From the NCBI GenBank assembly GCA_037445775.1, contig JBBIJX010000067.1, forward strand, positions 1 to 8,038: 8,038 nt of DNA, in the 5' to 3' direction. The notes below the pieces were generated by a model, which was not told the DNA's origin, ran no database searches, and saw only the letters and a list, made by a program, of their open reading frames with translations. Shown in pieces: positions 1 through 5,889 of the stretch (its first letter is position 1; the number at the start of each line of letters is the position of its first letter). This DNA is from JBBUX01 sp037445775 (GTDB lineage Bacteria; Actinomycetota; Coriobacteriia; Anaerosomatales; PHET01). The translations under genes were made by a program, and so were the position numbers.

Positions 1-187
1 TCTTCCTCTCGGTCGTGGACACACCAAGAGTAGAAGGAAGCCCGCACCTCAGTTCAAGACCGGCTCGGGGCGTCCACCCCCCGAAACCTTACGCGCTCAA
101 CGCGCTCCCCCCCTCGGCGCGACGAGGCGTCTGTACCATCGGCGCCCGCAGGCGGATACTTGAACTCCATCCAGGCGGGAGCTGGCG
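1..187. other. 5' flank without a supported gene
   Basis: No reading frame here looks like a protein: the open stretches are proline/arginine-rich translations of GC-rich DNA and lack family motifs. A small inverted repeat (TCGGGG at 65-70, CCCCGA at 79-84) could be the remains of an upstream terminator, but no T-run follows it. A weak promoter-like pair precedes the small gene at 188: TGTACC at 132-137 and GATACT at 155-160, 17 bp apart. The match to sigma-70 consensus is poor, so it is noted only as a possibility. Confidence 0.4.
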
Positions 188-403
188 ATGTCGGACGGGT
201 TCACCCCAATCAAGGGTAAGTGTCAGTGGTGGCGCGAGGCGGCCGTAGAGGACGACGTCTTCGACAGCAGACTGCCGGATGAGCGCAAACGCGTTGACTG
301 CTCGTGTTTCGTCGAGGGCAGAGGTTGGGTGTTCGAGCGCTGCGAGGTGCCGCGCGACTGTCCGCAATCGCGGCACTGCCGCTACTACATCAAGCACACC
401 TAG
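188..403 (+). CDS. Small cysteine-rich protein of unknown function (71 aa)
   Basis: I do not recognise a family. The start is an ATG preceded by GGGAG at 177-181, six bases upstream, a good Shine-Dalgarno match and the main reason for choosing this frame. The product is soluble, without signal peptide or membrane segment, and has six cysteines at residues 12, 38, 40, 52, 58 and 64, plus a CxC pair (38-40). Aromatic residues are frequent (WW at 14-15, W47, YY at 66-67). The last third (about residues 52-70) groups C52, C58, H63 and C64 and ends in a basic RYYIKH stretch. Cysteine density of this kind often means zinc or another metal site, or a small redox/DNA-binding protein; that is inference. 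It stands alone, convergent with larC. Composition is far less proline/arginine-biased than in the competing frames, which supports real coding. Confidence 0.68.
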   Translation: MSDGFTPIKGKCQWWREAAVEDDVFDSRLPDERKRVDCSCFVEGRGWVFERCEVPRDCPQSRHCRYYIKHT

Positions 404-425
404 GAGCCGCATGCAACTCAGATGT

Positions 426-447
426 GGCGACGAGTCGGCGACGAGTC
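426..447. repeat. 11-bp perfect tandem duplication
   Basis: GGCGACGAGTC occurs twice in direct succession (426-436 and 437-447), followed by a partial third start. It is non-coding as far as I can see and most likely a replication-slippage duplication; no function is implied. Confidence 0.8.
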
Positions 448-512
448 GGACGTTTGTGGAAAGTGCGTGACCGGCCCTTGTGCTGCCCGTCGATCCTGCC
501 GATGCAGACAGT

Positions 513-552
513 GGGACCCGGCGCAGCCACTACCGATGGGTCCCGGCGCCGG
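513..552. other. Inverted repeat with two mutually exclusive pairings
   Basis: GGGACCC (513-519) is the exact reverse complement of GGGTCCC (538-544). The overlapping CCGGCGC (518-524) is the exact reverse complement of GCGCCGG (546-552). Both 7-bp stems cannot form fully at once, so the RNA could switch, or one may simply be a by-product of GC richness. No T-run follows, so it is not a classic terminator. Confidence 0.4.
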
Positions 553-597
553 ATTCCACTGCGGCTGCGGGCGCCTGACAAGTGCAGAGAGCCGTGG

Positions 598-627
598 GGC
601 CCGCGAGCTCGCGACTCGCGGGCCTTT
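598..627 (+). terminator. Strong stem-loop, likely terminator between convergent genes
   Basis: GGCCCGCGAG (598-607) pairs perfectly over 10 bp with CTCGCGGGCC (615-624) around a 7-base loop, and TTT follows at 625-627 on the plus strand. The T-tract favours plus-strand termination after the cysteine-rich gene. The stem also begins only nine bases past the larC stop codon, so it may end larC transcription from the other side, although the minus strand has no T-run after the stem. Bidirectional use is plausible. Confidence 0.62.
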
Positions 628-633
628 CGTGTG

Positions 634-1866
634 TCAGGGGCGGTGCCGAGGCTCGACGCGGGCGGGCGGCGTTCGTTGTGTGATCGCGATGGCCGCCAGT
701 GCCTCGAGTTCCGCACGGACCTGCGCGTACGGCGCTCCCGTCTCGCGCGAGATGCGGGCGACGTCATCGTGCTCAGGCCGTATTGTCCCCGCCCCCACCT
801 TCGCTCTCGCCGGACCGTGGGGCGTGTCGAACGTGACGATCTCGCGCGCGCTCACGGTTCGGGTCATCTCTGTGCGCCGGATGCCGAGTGTCCCCGTGAG
901 CGTGCCGACGAGAGCCGTGAGCCGTGGTTCGTCGTCAGGACGGGCGAGCACCGAGAGCACGACGGCCGCCCGTTGCTTCTTCATCACGACCGGGGTCTGC
1001 CAGACGTCGAGGGCCCCCGCACACAACACCTCTTCGGTCGCGTGGCCGATCGCTTCGGGCGCAAGGTGGTCGAGGTTCGTCTCGAGCAGCACCACCTGCT
1101 CGACCGCGGAATCATCCGCTGCTGCGAGCACATCGCCCACGGTGAGGCGGCACACGTTCGGGTGACAGATGTCGCGGGTTCCCGCTCCGTATCCGGCCAC
1201 AGACGGGGTGAACGCCGGAGGCGCCCCGAAGGAGGACATGAGCGTCTGGACGAGTGCGGCCCCCGTTGGCGTGGTGAGTTCGCCCGGTGCGACCCCGTCA
1301 GGTCCGCTCGGCCCGGGAACGCAGGGGACGCCGCGCAGAAGGCGCTCGGTTGCAGGCGCCGGTACCGGAAGCGCGCCGTGGCTCGACGCGACGGTGCCCC
1401 AACCGGTGGCGACCGCGGAGCAATGGAGTGAGTCGATCCCCAAGGCGTGCACGCCCGCGCACACGCCTACCACGTCGACGATCGAATCAAGCGCTCCGAC
1501 CTCGTGGAAGTGCACGTCGTCGACGGCGCACCCGTGCACAGCGGCCTCGGCTTCGGCAAGGAGCTGGAAAGCGTGAACAGCTTGCTTCAGGACCGGAGCC
1601 GGGAGTTCTGCGGATTCGAGCAGGCTGCGCACCGTGCCCCATGTGCGATGCCCTACGGTGTCCATGGAATCCACTTCGACGCCGAGTGCCGTGATGCCGT
1701 GGCTGGAGCGCGGTGTCACGCGGATGCCGGCTTCGGGAGCGAGCGCGGCCGTCGTGCGCGCGAGGTCGTCGGCTGTGAACGCGCCGACCTGAGTCCCCAC
1801 GTCGAGCACCGCTGCCAGAAACTTGTCACCCGAGACACCTGTCGAGCAGTCAAGGTACCCGATCAT
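634..1866 (-). CDS. larC: LarC, nickel insertion protein for the nickel-pincer nucleotide cofactor
   Basis: LarC (DUF111 family) inserts nickel into pyridinium-3,5-bisthiocarboxylic acid mononucleotide, a CTP-dependent step that completes the cofactor of lactate racemase and related LarA enzymes, in the cytosol. At 410 residues it is full length. Visible family motifs are DCSTGVSGD (residues 6-14), HFHEVGALDSIVDVVG (119-134), HGALPVPAPAT (163-173), ELTTPTGAAL (196-205), ETNLDHLAPE (262-271) and GALDVWQTPVVMKK (284-297). In Lactobacillus plantarum the protein is split by a programmed frameshift; here it is one uninterrupted frame. The start ATG overlaps the larB stop (ATGA), and the upstream SD match is weak, so translational coupling is likely. 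Oddities by memory of the family: SGDK where SGDM is usual, and NLDH where NIDD is usual. Stop TGA; a strong stem-loop follows. Confidence 0.95.
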   Translation of the reverse strand: MIGYLDCSTGVSGDKFLAAVLDVGTQVGAFTADDLARTTAALAPEAGIRVTPRSSHGITALGVEVDSMDTVGHRTWGTVRSLLESAELPAPVLKQAVHAFQLLAEAEAAVHGCAVDDVHFHEVGALDSIVDVVGVCAGVHALGIDSLHCSAVATGWGTVASSHGALPVPAPATERLLRGVPCVPGPSGPDGVAPGELTTPTGAALVQTLMSSFGAPPAFTPSVAGYGAGTRDICHPNVCRLTVGDVLAAADDSAVEQVVLLETNLDHLAPEAIGHATEEVLCAGALDVWQTPVVMKKQRAAVVLSVLARPDDEPRLTALVGTLTGTLGIRRTEMTRTVSAREIVTFDTPHGPARAKVGAGTIRPEHDDVARISRETGAPYAQVRAELEALAAIAITQRTPPARVEPRHRP

Positions 1867-2654
1867 CGTGTCGCTTCGTCGTCAGTCCACGCGGGCCGGT
1901 TGATGCGGGACGCGAGCACGCCCGCGCCGAACCCGTTGTCGATGTTGACCACCCCTATACCGCCGGCGCAGGAGTTGAGCATCGTGAGCAGGGCCGAGAA
2001 GCCGGCGAGGTTCGCCCCGTACCCCACGCTTGTGGGCACCGCAACGACCGGCACACTCACGAGCCCCGCGACGAGCGAGGGCAGGGCGCCTTCCATTCCG
2101 GCGACGACGATGACGGCGCGAGCGTCGCGCAAGGTGTCGATGTGGGCGAGGGCGCGATGCACCCCCGCGACGCCGACGTCATAGAGACGGGTCACTGCGC
2201 AACCCATGACCTCCGCGGTCACGGCGGCCTCCTCGGCGACGGGCAGGTCCGCAGTGCCGGCGCTCGCTACGACGACGCAGCCGTCGCACGGGGGATCTGT
2301 GCGCCGATCGACCAAGAGAAGCCGCGAAAGCTCGTGGTATACCGCATCGGGTATCGCCGCCATGAGTGCGTCGGCGTGGCGCTGGTCCGCGCGGGTCGCG
2401 AGCACCACGTCCGAACCGCTGAGTAACTCGGCGACGATGCGCGCCACCTGGTCTGGCGACTTGCCCTGGCAGAAGACGACCTCCGGAAATCCGCACCTGA
2501 GCGCGCGGTGATGGTCGACTCGCGCATCCACATGCCCGGACGCCGAGGTGACCTCGGTGAAGCCGGGCGAAGACAGGGCGGTGACCGCATCTGCGGGTGT
2601 CGTCAACCCGCGTGCGACATCGTCGAGCAGTCTCTCAAGGCGTGTGGCGTCCAT
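1863..2654 (-). CDS. larB: LarB, pyridinium-3,5-biscarboxylic acid mononucleotide synthase
   Basis: LarB carboxylates and hydrolyses nicotinate adenine dinucleotide to pyridinium-3,5-biscarboxylic acid mononucleotide plus AMP, the first step of nickel-pincer nucleotide synthesis. The C-terminal half is the PurE-like (AIR carboxylase) fold: SAGTADLPVAEEAA (residues 131-144), YDVGVAGVHRAL (158-169), VVAGMEGALPSLVAGL (183-198), VAVPTSVGYGAN (204-215) and GGIGVVNIDNGFGAG (231-245). The N-terminal part carries the family's HHR..R.GFPEVVF..GKSPDQV pattern (48-70). C229, in NSCA, is my candidate for the cysteine reported to form an adduct with the substrate pyridinium. I start at the ATG at 2654 (263 aa, usual family size). 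The frame runs open further upstream to 2813, but that extension has no family similarity and would overlap the divergent gene. A modest GGGAA serves as SD. It overlaps larC by four bases. Confidence 0.94.
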   Translation of the reverse strand: MDATRLERLLDDVARGLTTPADAVTALSSPGFTEVTSASGHVDARVDHHRALRCGFPEVVFCQGKSPDQVARIVAELLSGSDVVLATRADQRHADALMAAIPDAVYHELSRLLLVDRRTDPPCDGCVVVASAGTADLPVAEEAAVTAEVMGCAVTRLYDVGVAGVHRALAHIDTLRDARAVIVVAGMEGALPSLVAGLVSVPVVAVPTSVGYGANLAGFSALLTMLNSCAGGIGVVNIDNGFGAGVLASRINRPAWTDDEATR

Positions 2655-2706
2655 GGGTTCCCGGTCTGGTCGGTCGGACGGGTTCGGCAGGCGTGTGGCG
2701 CCGTTC

Positions 2707-2714
2707 AGTATACT
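2707..2714. promoter_or_regulatory. Palindromic -10 element, possible bidirectional promoter
   Basis: AGTATACT is its own reverse complement, so it presents TATACT on both strands (2709-2714 plus, 2707-2712 minus). It is an AT-rich island in very GC-rich DNA, midway between larB and the divergent cyclase gene. Expected start sites would give leaders of roughly 45-50 bases either way. I found no convincing -35 hexamer at 16-18 bp on either side, so the call rests on the -10 match and position. Confidence 0.45.
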
Positions 2715-2772
2715 TGTACCATGACGTCGAGCGGGGTGGCGTCGTCCCGGCCTCACCTCGACCCGGAGTGAG

Positions 2773-4365
2773 ATGTCCGACTCTCTGATCGTGCAGTTAT
2801 CGCGCGTTGACATGCGCCGTTACGTGGTCGCGCGCTGGCTGTTCGTCATCCTCATATGCACACTCTCCGTGCTTCACATTCGCCTGCCGGGCGGACAGCA
2901 AACACACTGGTTGTACGTCGGATTGGTGCTCGTAGCCCTCACCGATACCGCGGTGCTGACGTGGGCGCTCCGGCGGGGCGGCGATGAGCGAGTCGCACGG
3001 GCGATGCGGGGAGTGCTTGTCCCCGACGTGATCTGTGTCGCGGGCTTCTCGTACCTGTTCGTCAACCTCGAAATCGGGTTCTACCCGTTCGCGGTGCTCA
3101 TCGCGGGGATCTACGCACTGGTCATGCCGAGACGCGACGCGCTGCTTGCGGGGCCCTCATTCGCGGTCGCGTATCTCTTCGGACACGTCGTTGGCGACCC
3201 GGGCAGCGGACTCACGGACACTGTGCTGCAGGTGGCGGGGGCCGTCGCCGTCTTCATCATGGCGGCGATGATCTCCACGTCGGTCGCGCGGCTTCGTGAG
3301 CGCGAAGCAGAGACGCTCGAGGCGGTGAAGGAGCGGGAGCGGGCACTCGCCGAGACACAGCGGCGCGTTTCGGAACTCCAGGCGATCTCCCAGATCACGG
3401 AGACCATCCACTCGACGCTCGACTTCGAGCGCGTGGGGCCAACGGTTCTCGACATTCTGGGCAAGGCGATCGGCATCGAGACGTGCTGTCTGTTCGTGAT
3501 CGACAAGGACAAGTCGGAGACGCTCTTCACCGCGAGCGTCGGTTCGATCTCGGAACTGCCGCGAGACGCCGCGGGCATGCGTCCCGACGAGGCACTCGCT
3601 GACGAGCACTTCGCGTGCATCGCGCCGTTCGACCACGCCAACACGATGGTGCTCTTCTGCGCCGAGGCAGAAGCGATCAATGCGCTGACCGACGACGACC
3701 GGCTCGTCCTGACCGCGGTCGCGAGTGAACTCGTCGTGGCGGTCGAGAACTCCCGTCTCTACAAGTTGACGAAGCGGCTCGCGATCACCGACGAGCTCAC
3801 CGGGCTTGCGAACTACCGTCACCTTCAGTCCCGCATCGACCGGGAGATCGAGCGAGCGCGCCGGTACGACAAGCATTTCTCGCTCATCATGCTCGACGTC
3901 GACGAATTCAAGGCGTTCAACGACCGTGAGGGGCACGTCGCTGGCGATGTGGCGCTCGCGGAGCTCGCCCGAGTGATGGAGCACGCCGTGCGCGAGGTCG
4001 ACCTCGTGGCGCGCTACGGCGGCGAGGAGTTCTCGCTCGTGATGCCCGAGACCGACGCGGCTGGCGCGTTCGTCGTGGCCGAGAAAATCAGGGAGTCCGT
4101 CGCCGAGCACGCCTTCAGCGATGCGGCGGGGGAGCCGCGCTGCCAGATGACGGTATCGGTGGGCCTTGCGACATATCCGACTCATGGCACCGACCGGGAG
4201 ACGCTCCTCAAGGAGGCCGATGACGCGCTCTACCGCGCGAAGAACGGCGGGAAGAACCGCGTGCGCACTCCCCGCACCAAGCGGTCGGTCAGCGAGGCGC
4301 AGACGACGGCACCGGCGGTCCGTGAGGCCGCCGATGCTGCTAGTGAAGACGATCTGGAGGGCTGA
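2773..4365 (+). CDS. Membrane-anchored GAF-GGDEF sensor diguanylate cyclase
   Basis: It makes cyclic di-GMP from two GTP at the inner face of the membrane. Residues 19-170 contain about six hydrophobic segments (near 19-36, 45-66, 81-98, 103-118, 124-139, 150-170), a putative membrane sensor I cannot name. A charged coiled-coil linker follows (about 171-208), then a GAF-like domain (about 208-330) and the GGDEF domain (about 336-498). The catalytic motif is GGEEF at 416-420, preceded by the DELTGLAN signature (340-347) and the LDVDEFKAFND metal/nucleotide segment. An intact inhibitory-site RxxD (R407-D410) sits five residues before GGEEF, so product feedback inhibition is expected. No EAL domain is present. 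The tail (499-530) is low complexity. Start: ATG with GGAG at 2765-2768, spacing four bases (short); a second Met at residue 14 is possible. The signal sensed is unknown. Followed three bases later by pheA. Confidence 0.93.
   Translation: MSDSLIVQLSRVDMRRYVVARWLFVILICTLSVLHIRLPGGQQTHWLYVGLVLVALTDTAVLTWALRRGGDERVARAMRGVLVPDVICVAGFSYLFVNLEIGFYPFAVLIAGIYALVMPRRDALLAGPSFAVAYLFGHVVGDPGSGLTDTVLQVAGAVAVFIMAAMISTSVARLREREAETLEAVKERERALAETQRRVSELQAISQITETIHSTLDFERVGPTVLDILGKAIGIETCCLFVIDKDKSETLFTASVGSISELPRDAAGMRPDEALADEHFACIAPFDHANTMVLFCAEAEAINALTDDDRLVLTAVASELVVAVENSRLYKLTKRLAITDELTGLANYRHLQSRIDREIERARRYDKHFSLIMLDVDEFKAFNDREGHVAGDVALAELARVMEHAVREVDLVARYGGEEFSLVMPETDAAGAFVVAEKIRESVAEHAFSDAAGEPRCQMTVSVGLATYPTHGTDRETLLKEADDALYRAKNGGKNRVRTPRTKRSVSEAQTTAPAVREAADAASEDDLEG
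4356..4361 (+). promoter_or_regulatory. pheA ribosome binding site inside the cyclase gene
   Basis: GGAGGG lies seven bases before the pheA ATG and within the last codons of the upstream cyclase. The cyclase stop and the pheA start are separated by three bases, so ribosomes finishing the first gene can readily reinitiate on the second. Confidence 0.7.
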
Positions 4366-4368
4366 ACG

Positions 4369-5196
4369 ATGCCGCACTACGCGTTCCTGGGACCGGCCGG
4401 GACCTTCTCCGAAGAGGCGCTTCTCGCGCTTGCGATACCCGATGTCGAGCCGGTGCCCTGCGCTTCGATCGAGGAGGTCTTCGAGGCGGTGGAACGCGGC
4501 CGAGCCGAAGGCGGCGTCGTGCCCATAGAGAACTCGGTGGAGGGCTCGGTCCCGGCGACACTCGATACGCTCGCGTTCGACACGCAACTCGAGATCCAGT
4601 CTGAACTAGTTCTCGACATCCACCACTGCCTGATCGCGGCGCCGGGCACTTCGCTCGCCGACGTGACGGCCGTGGTAGCCCACCCGCAGGCCGCGGGGCA
4701 GTGCCGCCGCTGGATCGCGCGCAATCTCCCGGGGCGTGCGGTCACCGCTGCAAACTCGAACGCCGAGGCGGTCCGTACCGCCGTGGGCGTCCCGGGCACC
4801 GCGGCGGTGGGACCAGCGCTCGCCGCGCGCATCTACTCAGGCGAGATCATCGAGCGCGATGTCGAGGACTATGCCGGCAACCAGACCCGTTTCGTGGTAA
4901 TCGGGCGGGGGCTGCGCGAGCCCACGGGCGATGACAAGACATCGCTCGCACTGTTCCTGAAGGCCGACAAGCCGGGCGCGCTGCTGATGATTCTGTCGGA
5001 GTTTGCCTACGGCGAAATCAATCTGACGAAGATCCAGTCGCGTCCCACGAAGCGCCAGCTCGGCGACTACATGTTCTTCGTCGATCTCGCCGGACACGTC
5101 GAAGACCCGCACGTGCGGACGGCGCTCGACTGCCTGCGGATGAAGCTTCGCGAGGTCAAGGTGCTCGGCAGCTACCCCCGCGCTGAACGCCGCTGA
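4369..5196 (+). CDS. pheA: Prephenate dehydratase with C-terminal ACT domain
   Basis: Converts prephenate to phenylpyruvate, water and CO2, the committed step towards phenylalanine, in the cytosol. It is the monofunctional type (275 aa) without chorismate mutase. The catalytic part carries FLGPAGTFSEEA (residues 6-17), VVPIENSVEGSV (50-61), HPQAAGQCRRW (105-115) and the TRF motif (173-175), whose threonine is the classical catalytic residue. The ACT domain (about 190-270) should bind phenylalanine for feedback inhibition: GALL (203-206) matches the usual GAL(V/L) site, and QSRP (223-226) replaces the more usual ESRP. Start is the ATG with a strong GGAGGG seven bases upstream. It is three bases downstream of the diguanylate cyclase and probably co-transcribed with it. 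It ends in convergence with the next gene, 27 bases away. Confidence 0.95.
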   Translation: MPHYAFLGPAGTFSEEALLALAIPDVEPVPCASIEEVFEAVERGRAEGGVVPIENSVEGSVPATLDTLAFDTQLEIQSELVLDIHHCLIAAPGTSLADVTAVVAHPQAAGQCRRWIARNLPGRAVTAANSNAEAVRTAVGVPGTAAVGPALAARIYSGEIIERDVEDYAGNQTRFVVIGRGLREPTGDDKTSLALFLKADKPGALLMILSEFAYGEINLTKIQSRPTKRQLGDYMFFVDLAGHVEDPHVRTALDCLRMKLREVKVLGSYPRAERR

Positions 5197-5198
5197 CC

Positions 5199-5231
5199 AG
5201 CGCTACGTCTTTCGGGAAAGCACTCAGCGCT
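5199..5231. terminator. Compound hairpin between convergent genes
   Basis: AGCGCT at 5199-5204 pairs with AGCGCT at 5226-5231, and inside it CTTT (5209-5212) pairs with AAAG (5217-5220) around CGGG. It lies exactly between the pheA stop and the facing gene's stop, partly overlapping the latter. Neither strand has a downstream T-run, so a terminator role is likely from position rather than from canonical features. Confidence 0.4.
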
Positions 5232-5658
5232 CGTAGACGCGGCCGGCGTCGTAGACGCTACTCTGGCGGGCCAGTGCCACGGCCGCCTCGTTCTCGGTGC
5301 CGGGCCTGACACCTATCACCCAGCGGCCTCCGCCCATGTCGATGCGCTCCCTCGAGACGACCCGCGCGTCGCGCAACACATGCGCGATGGATGTGCCGGG
5401 CTCGATCCAGACGGAGACGAGTCCCTCCGCCGGTTTGGAGCCTCGCACGCGCTCGATGCTCTTGCCGTCGCGCCGCCCCTCGTCCTCGGAGCCTCCGGTG
5501 CGGTCACGGAGCAGAAGCAGGATGACTATGATCACGGCTATGACGATCAGCAGCGCGACGAGTCCCCACAGACTTCGCCGGGGGCGTTCGGCCTCTTCGT
5601 AATCCTCTTCGGTGAGCGGTGCGACTACCGCATCGCCCGTGCCGTAAGGGTCGGGCAT
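5224..5658 (-). CDS. Single-pass membrane protein with small extracytoplasmic domain, unknown function (144 aa)
   Basis: The protein has an acidic, tyrosine-containing cytoplasmic N-terminus (residues 1-28), one strong hydrophobic helix (about 30-50, extremely I/V/L-rich), a charged Gly/Asp/Glu/Arg linker (51-78) and a folded domain (79-144). That domain has the pattern VSVWIEPGTSIAHVLRDARVV (81-101), which resembles the IPxGxSxxxIAxxL strands of MltG-type proteins. It then shows WVIGVRPGTENEAAVALARQ (113-132), which recalls subtilase-propeptide-like small alpha/beta domains. Both comparisons are from memory and weak. I start at the ATG at 5658 because GAGGGG lies about seven bases upstream and because the frame's further extension to 6225 is arginine/cysteine-rich junk antisense to the cytochrome. 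It diverges from the cytochrome gene and converges with pheA. Function cannot be assigned. Confidence 0.82.
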   Translation of the reverse strand: MPDPYGTGDAVVAPLTEEDYEEAERPRRSLWGLVALLIVIAVIIVILLLLRDRTGGSEDEGRRDGKSIERVRGSKPAEGLVSVWIEPGTSIAHVLRDARVVSRERIDMGGGRWVIGVRPGTENEAAVALARQSSVYDAGRVYER

Positions 5659-5708
5659 GTCGATCCCCTCGATCACGTGCTTCCGCTGTTGCTCGCCCCT
5701 CGCCAGAC

Positions 5709-5714
5709 AGTATA
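5709..5714 (-). promoter_or_regulatory. -10 box for the 144-aa membrane protein gene
   Basis: Read on the minus strand this is TATACT, a five-of-six match to TATAAT. It would start transcription near 5702 and give a leader of about 44 bases before the ATG at 5658. No good -35 is visible about 17 bp upstream (CGACGC is the best there). Confidence 0.45.
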
Positions 5715-5780
5715 GCCCCACGTGGTGTCCGGCGTCGCCGCGCACCCGCTTCGGACGTGCGAGTTCGTGCCGCGCTATCG

Positions 5781-5786
5781 TATAAT
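5781..5786 (+). promoter_or_regulatory. Consensus -10 box upstream of the cytochrome gene
   Basis: A perfect TATAAT in an otherwise GC-rich divergent gap. The hexamer at the standard -35 distance is TGCGAG, a poor match, so an activator or an alternative sigma factor could be involved. Transcription would begin near 5793, leaving about 97 bases of leader before the GTG at 5890. Confidence 0.55.
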
Positions 5787-5792
5787 TGGCAG

Positions 5793-5889
5793 CTATCAAC
5801 ACGCCTCGCTTCCGGCAAGGCGATCTCGTCGTTGCCCCAAGACGACAGGCGGTGCGAGCATCAGCACGACGCAGCAGGTCGCCGACCCC
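5793..5889 (+). other. Structured 5' leader of the cytochrome gene
   Basis: Several complementary segments could fold this leader. CGCCT (5802-5806) can pair with AGGCG at 5818-5822 or at 5847-5851. GTCGT (5828-5832) pairs with ACGAC (5842-5846), and CTCGC (5805-5809) pairs with GCGAG (5854-5858). Some of these exclude each other. I looked for the signature of a c-di-GMP (GEMM) riboswitch and did not find it; no other known class is recognised. The stems are short, so chance in GC-rich DNA is a real alternative. Confidence 0.3.

Larger units (their letters stand above)
404..633. other. Convergent intergenic region, hairpin-rich
   Basis: This 230-bp gap lies between the stop codons of the cysteine-rich gene (+) and larC (-). 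I see no protein-like frame in it. It holds an exact 11-bp tandem duplication (426-447), an inverted repeat with two alternative pairings (513-552), and a strong stem-loop (598-624). I checked for a tRNA and found no D-loop, T-loop or acceptor pairing. The region could be a double terminator zone or a 3'-derived small RNA; the sequence alone does not decide. Confidence 0.5.

Noticed and set aside
2..160. Possible C-terminus of an upstream gene at the left edge
   Set aside because: One frame is open from base 2 to a TGA near 162, but its product is Pro/Arg-rich without a recognisable motif, so I cannot support it as coding.
470..600. tRNA-like folding in the convergent gap
   Set aside because: Inverted repeats are present, but there is no T-loop, D-loop or acceptor stem arrangement consistent with a tRNA.
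304..1431. Long plus-strand open frame of 375 codons
   Set aside because: It lies antisense to larC, is arginine-rich without family motifs, and has no good SD. larC has clear motifs throughout, so this is a shadow of GC-biased codons.
2655..2813. Upstream extension of larB by 53 codons
   Set aside because: It overlaps the divergent cyclase start and the -10 palindrome, has no LarB similarity, and the family's N-terminus begins at the ATG at 2654.
3157..4587. Minus-strand open frame of 476 codons
   Set aside because: Antisense to the diguanylate cyclase and the start of pheA; its product is Arg/His/Leu-rich with no domains, while the plus-strand frame has GGEEF, an RxxD I-site and a GAF domain.
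5787..5889. c-di-GMP riboswitch before the cytochrome
   Set aside because: Attractive because a diguanylate cyclase is nearby and such riboswitches control cytochromes elsewhere, but the conserved GEMM core sequences are absent.
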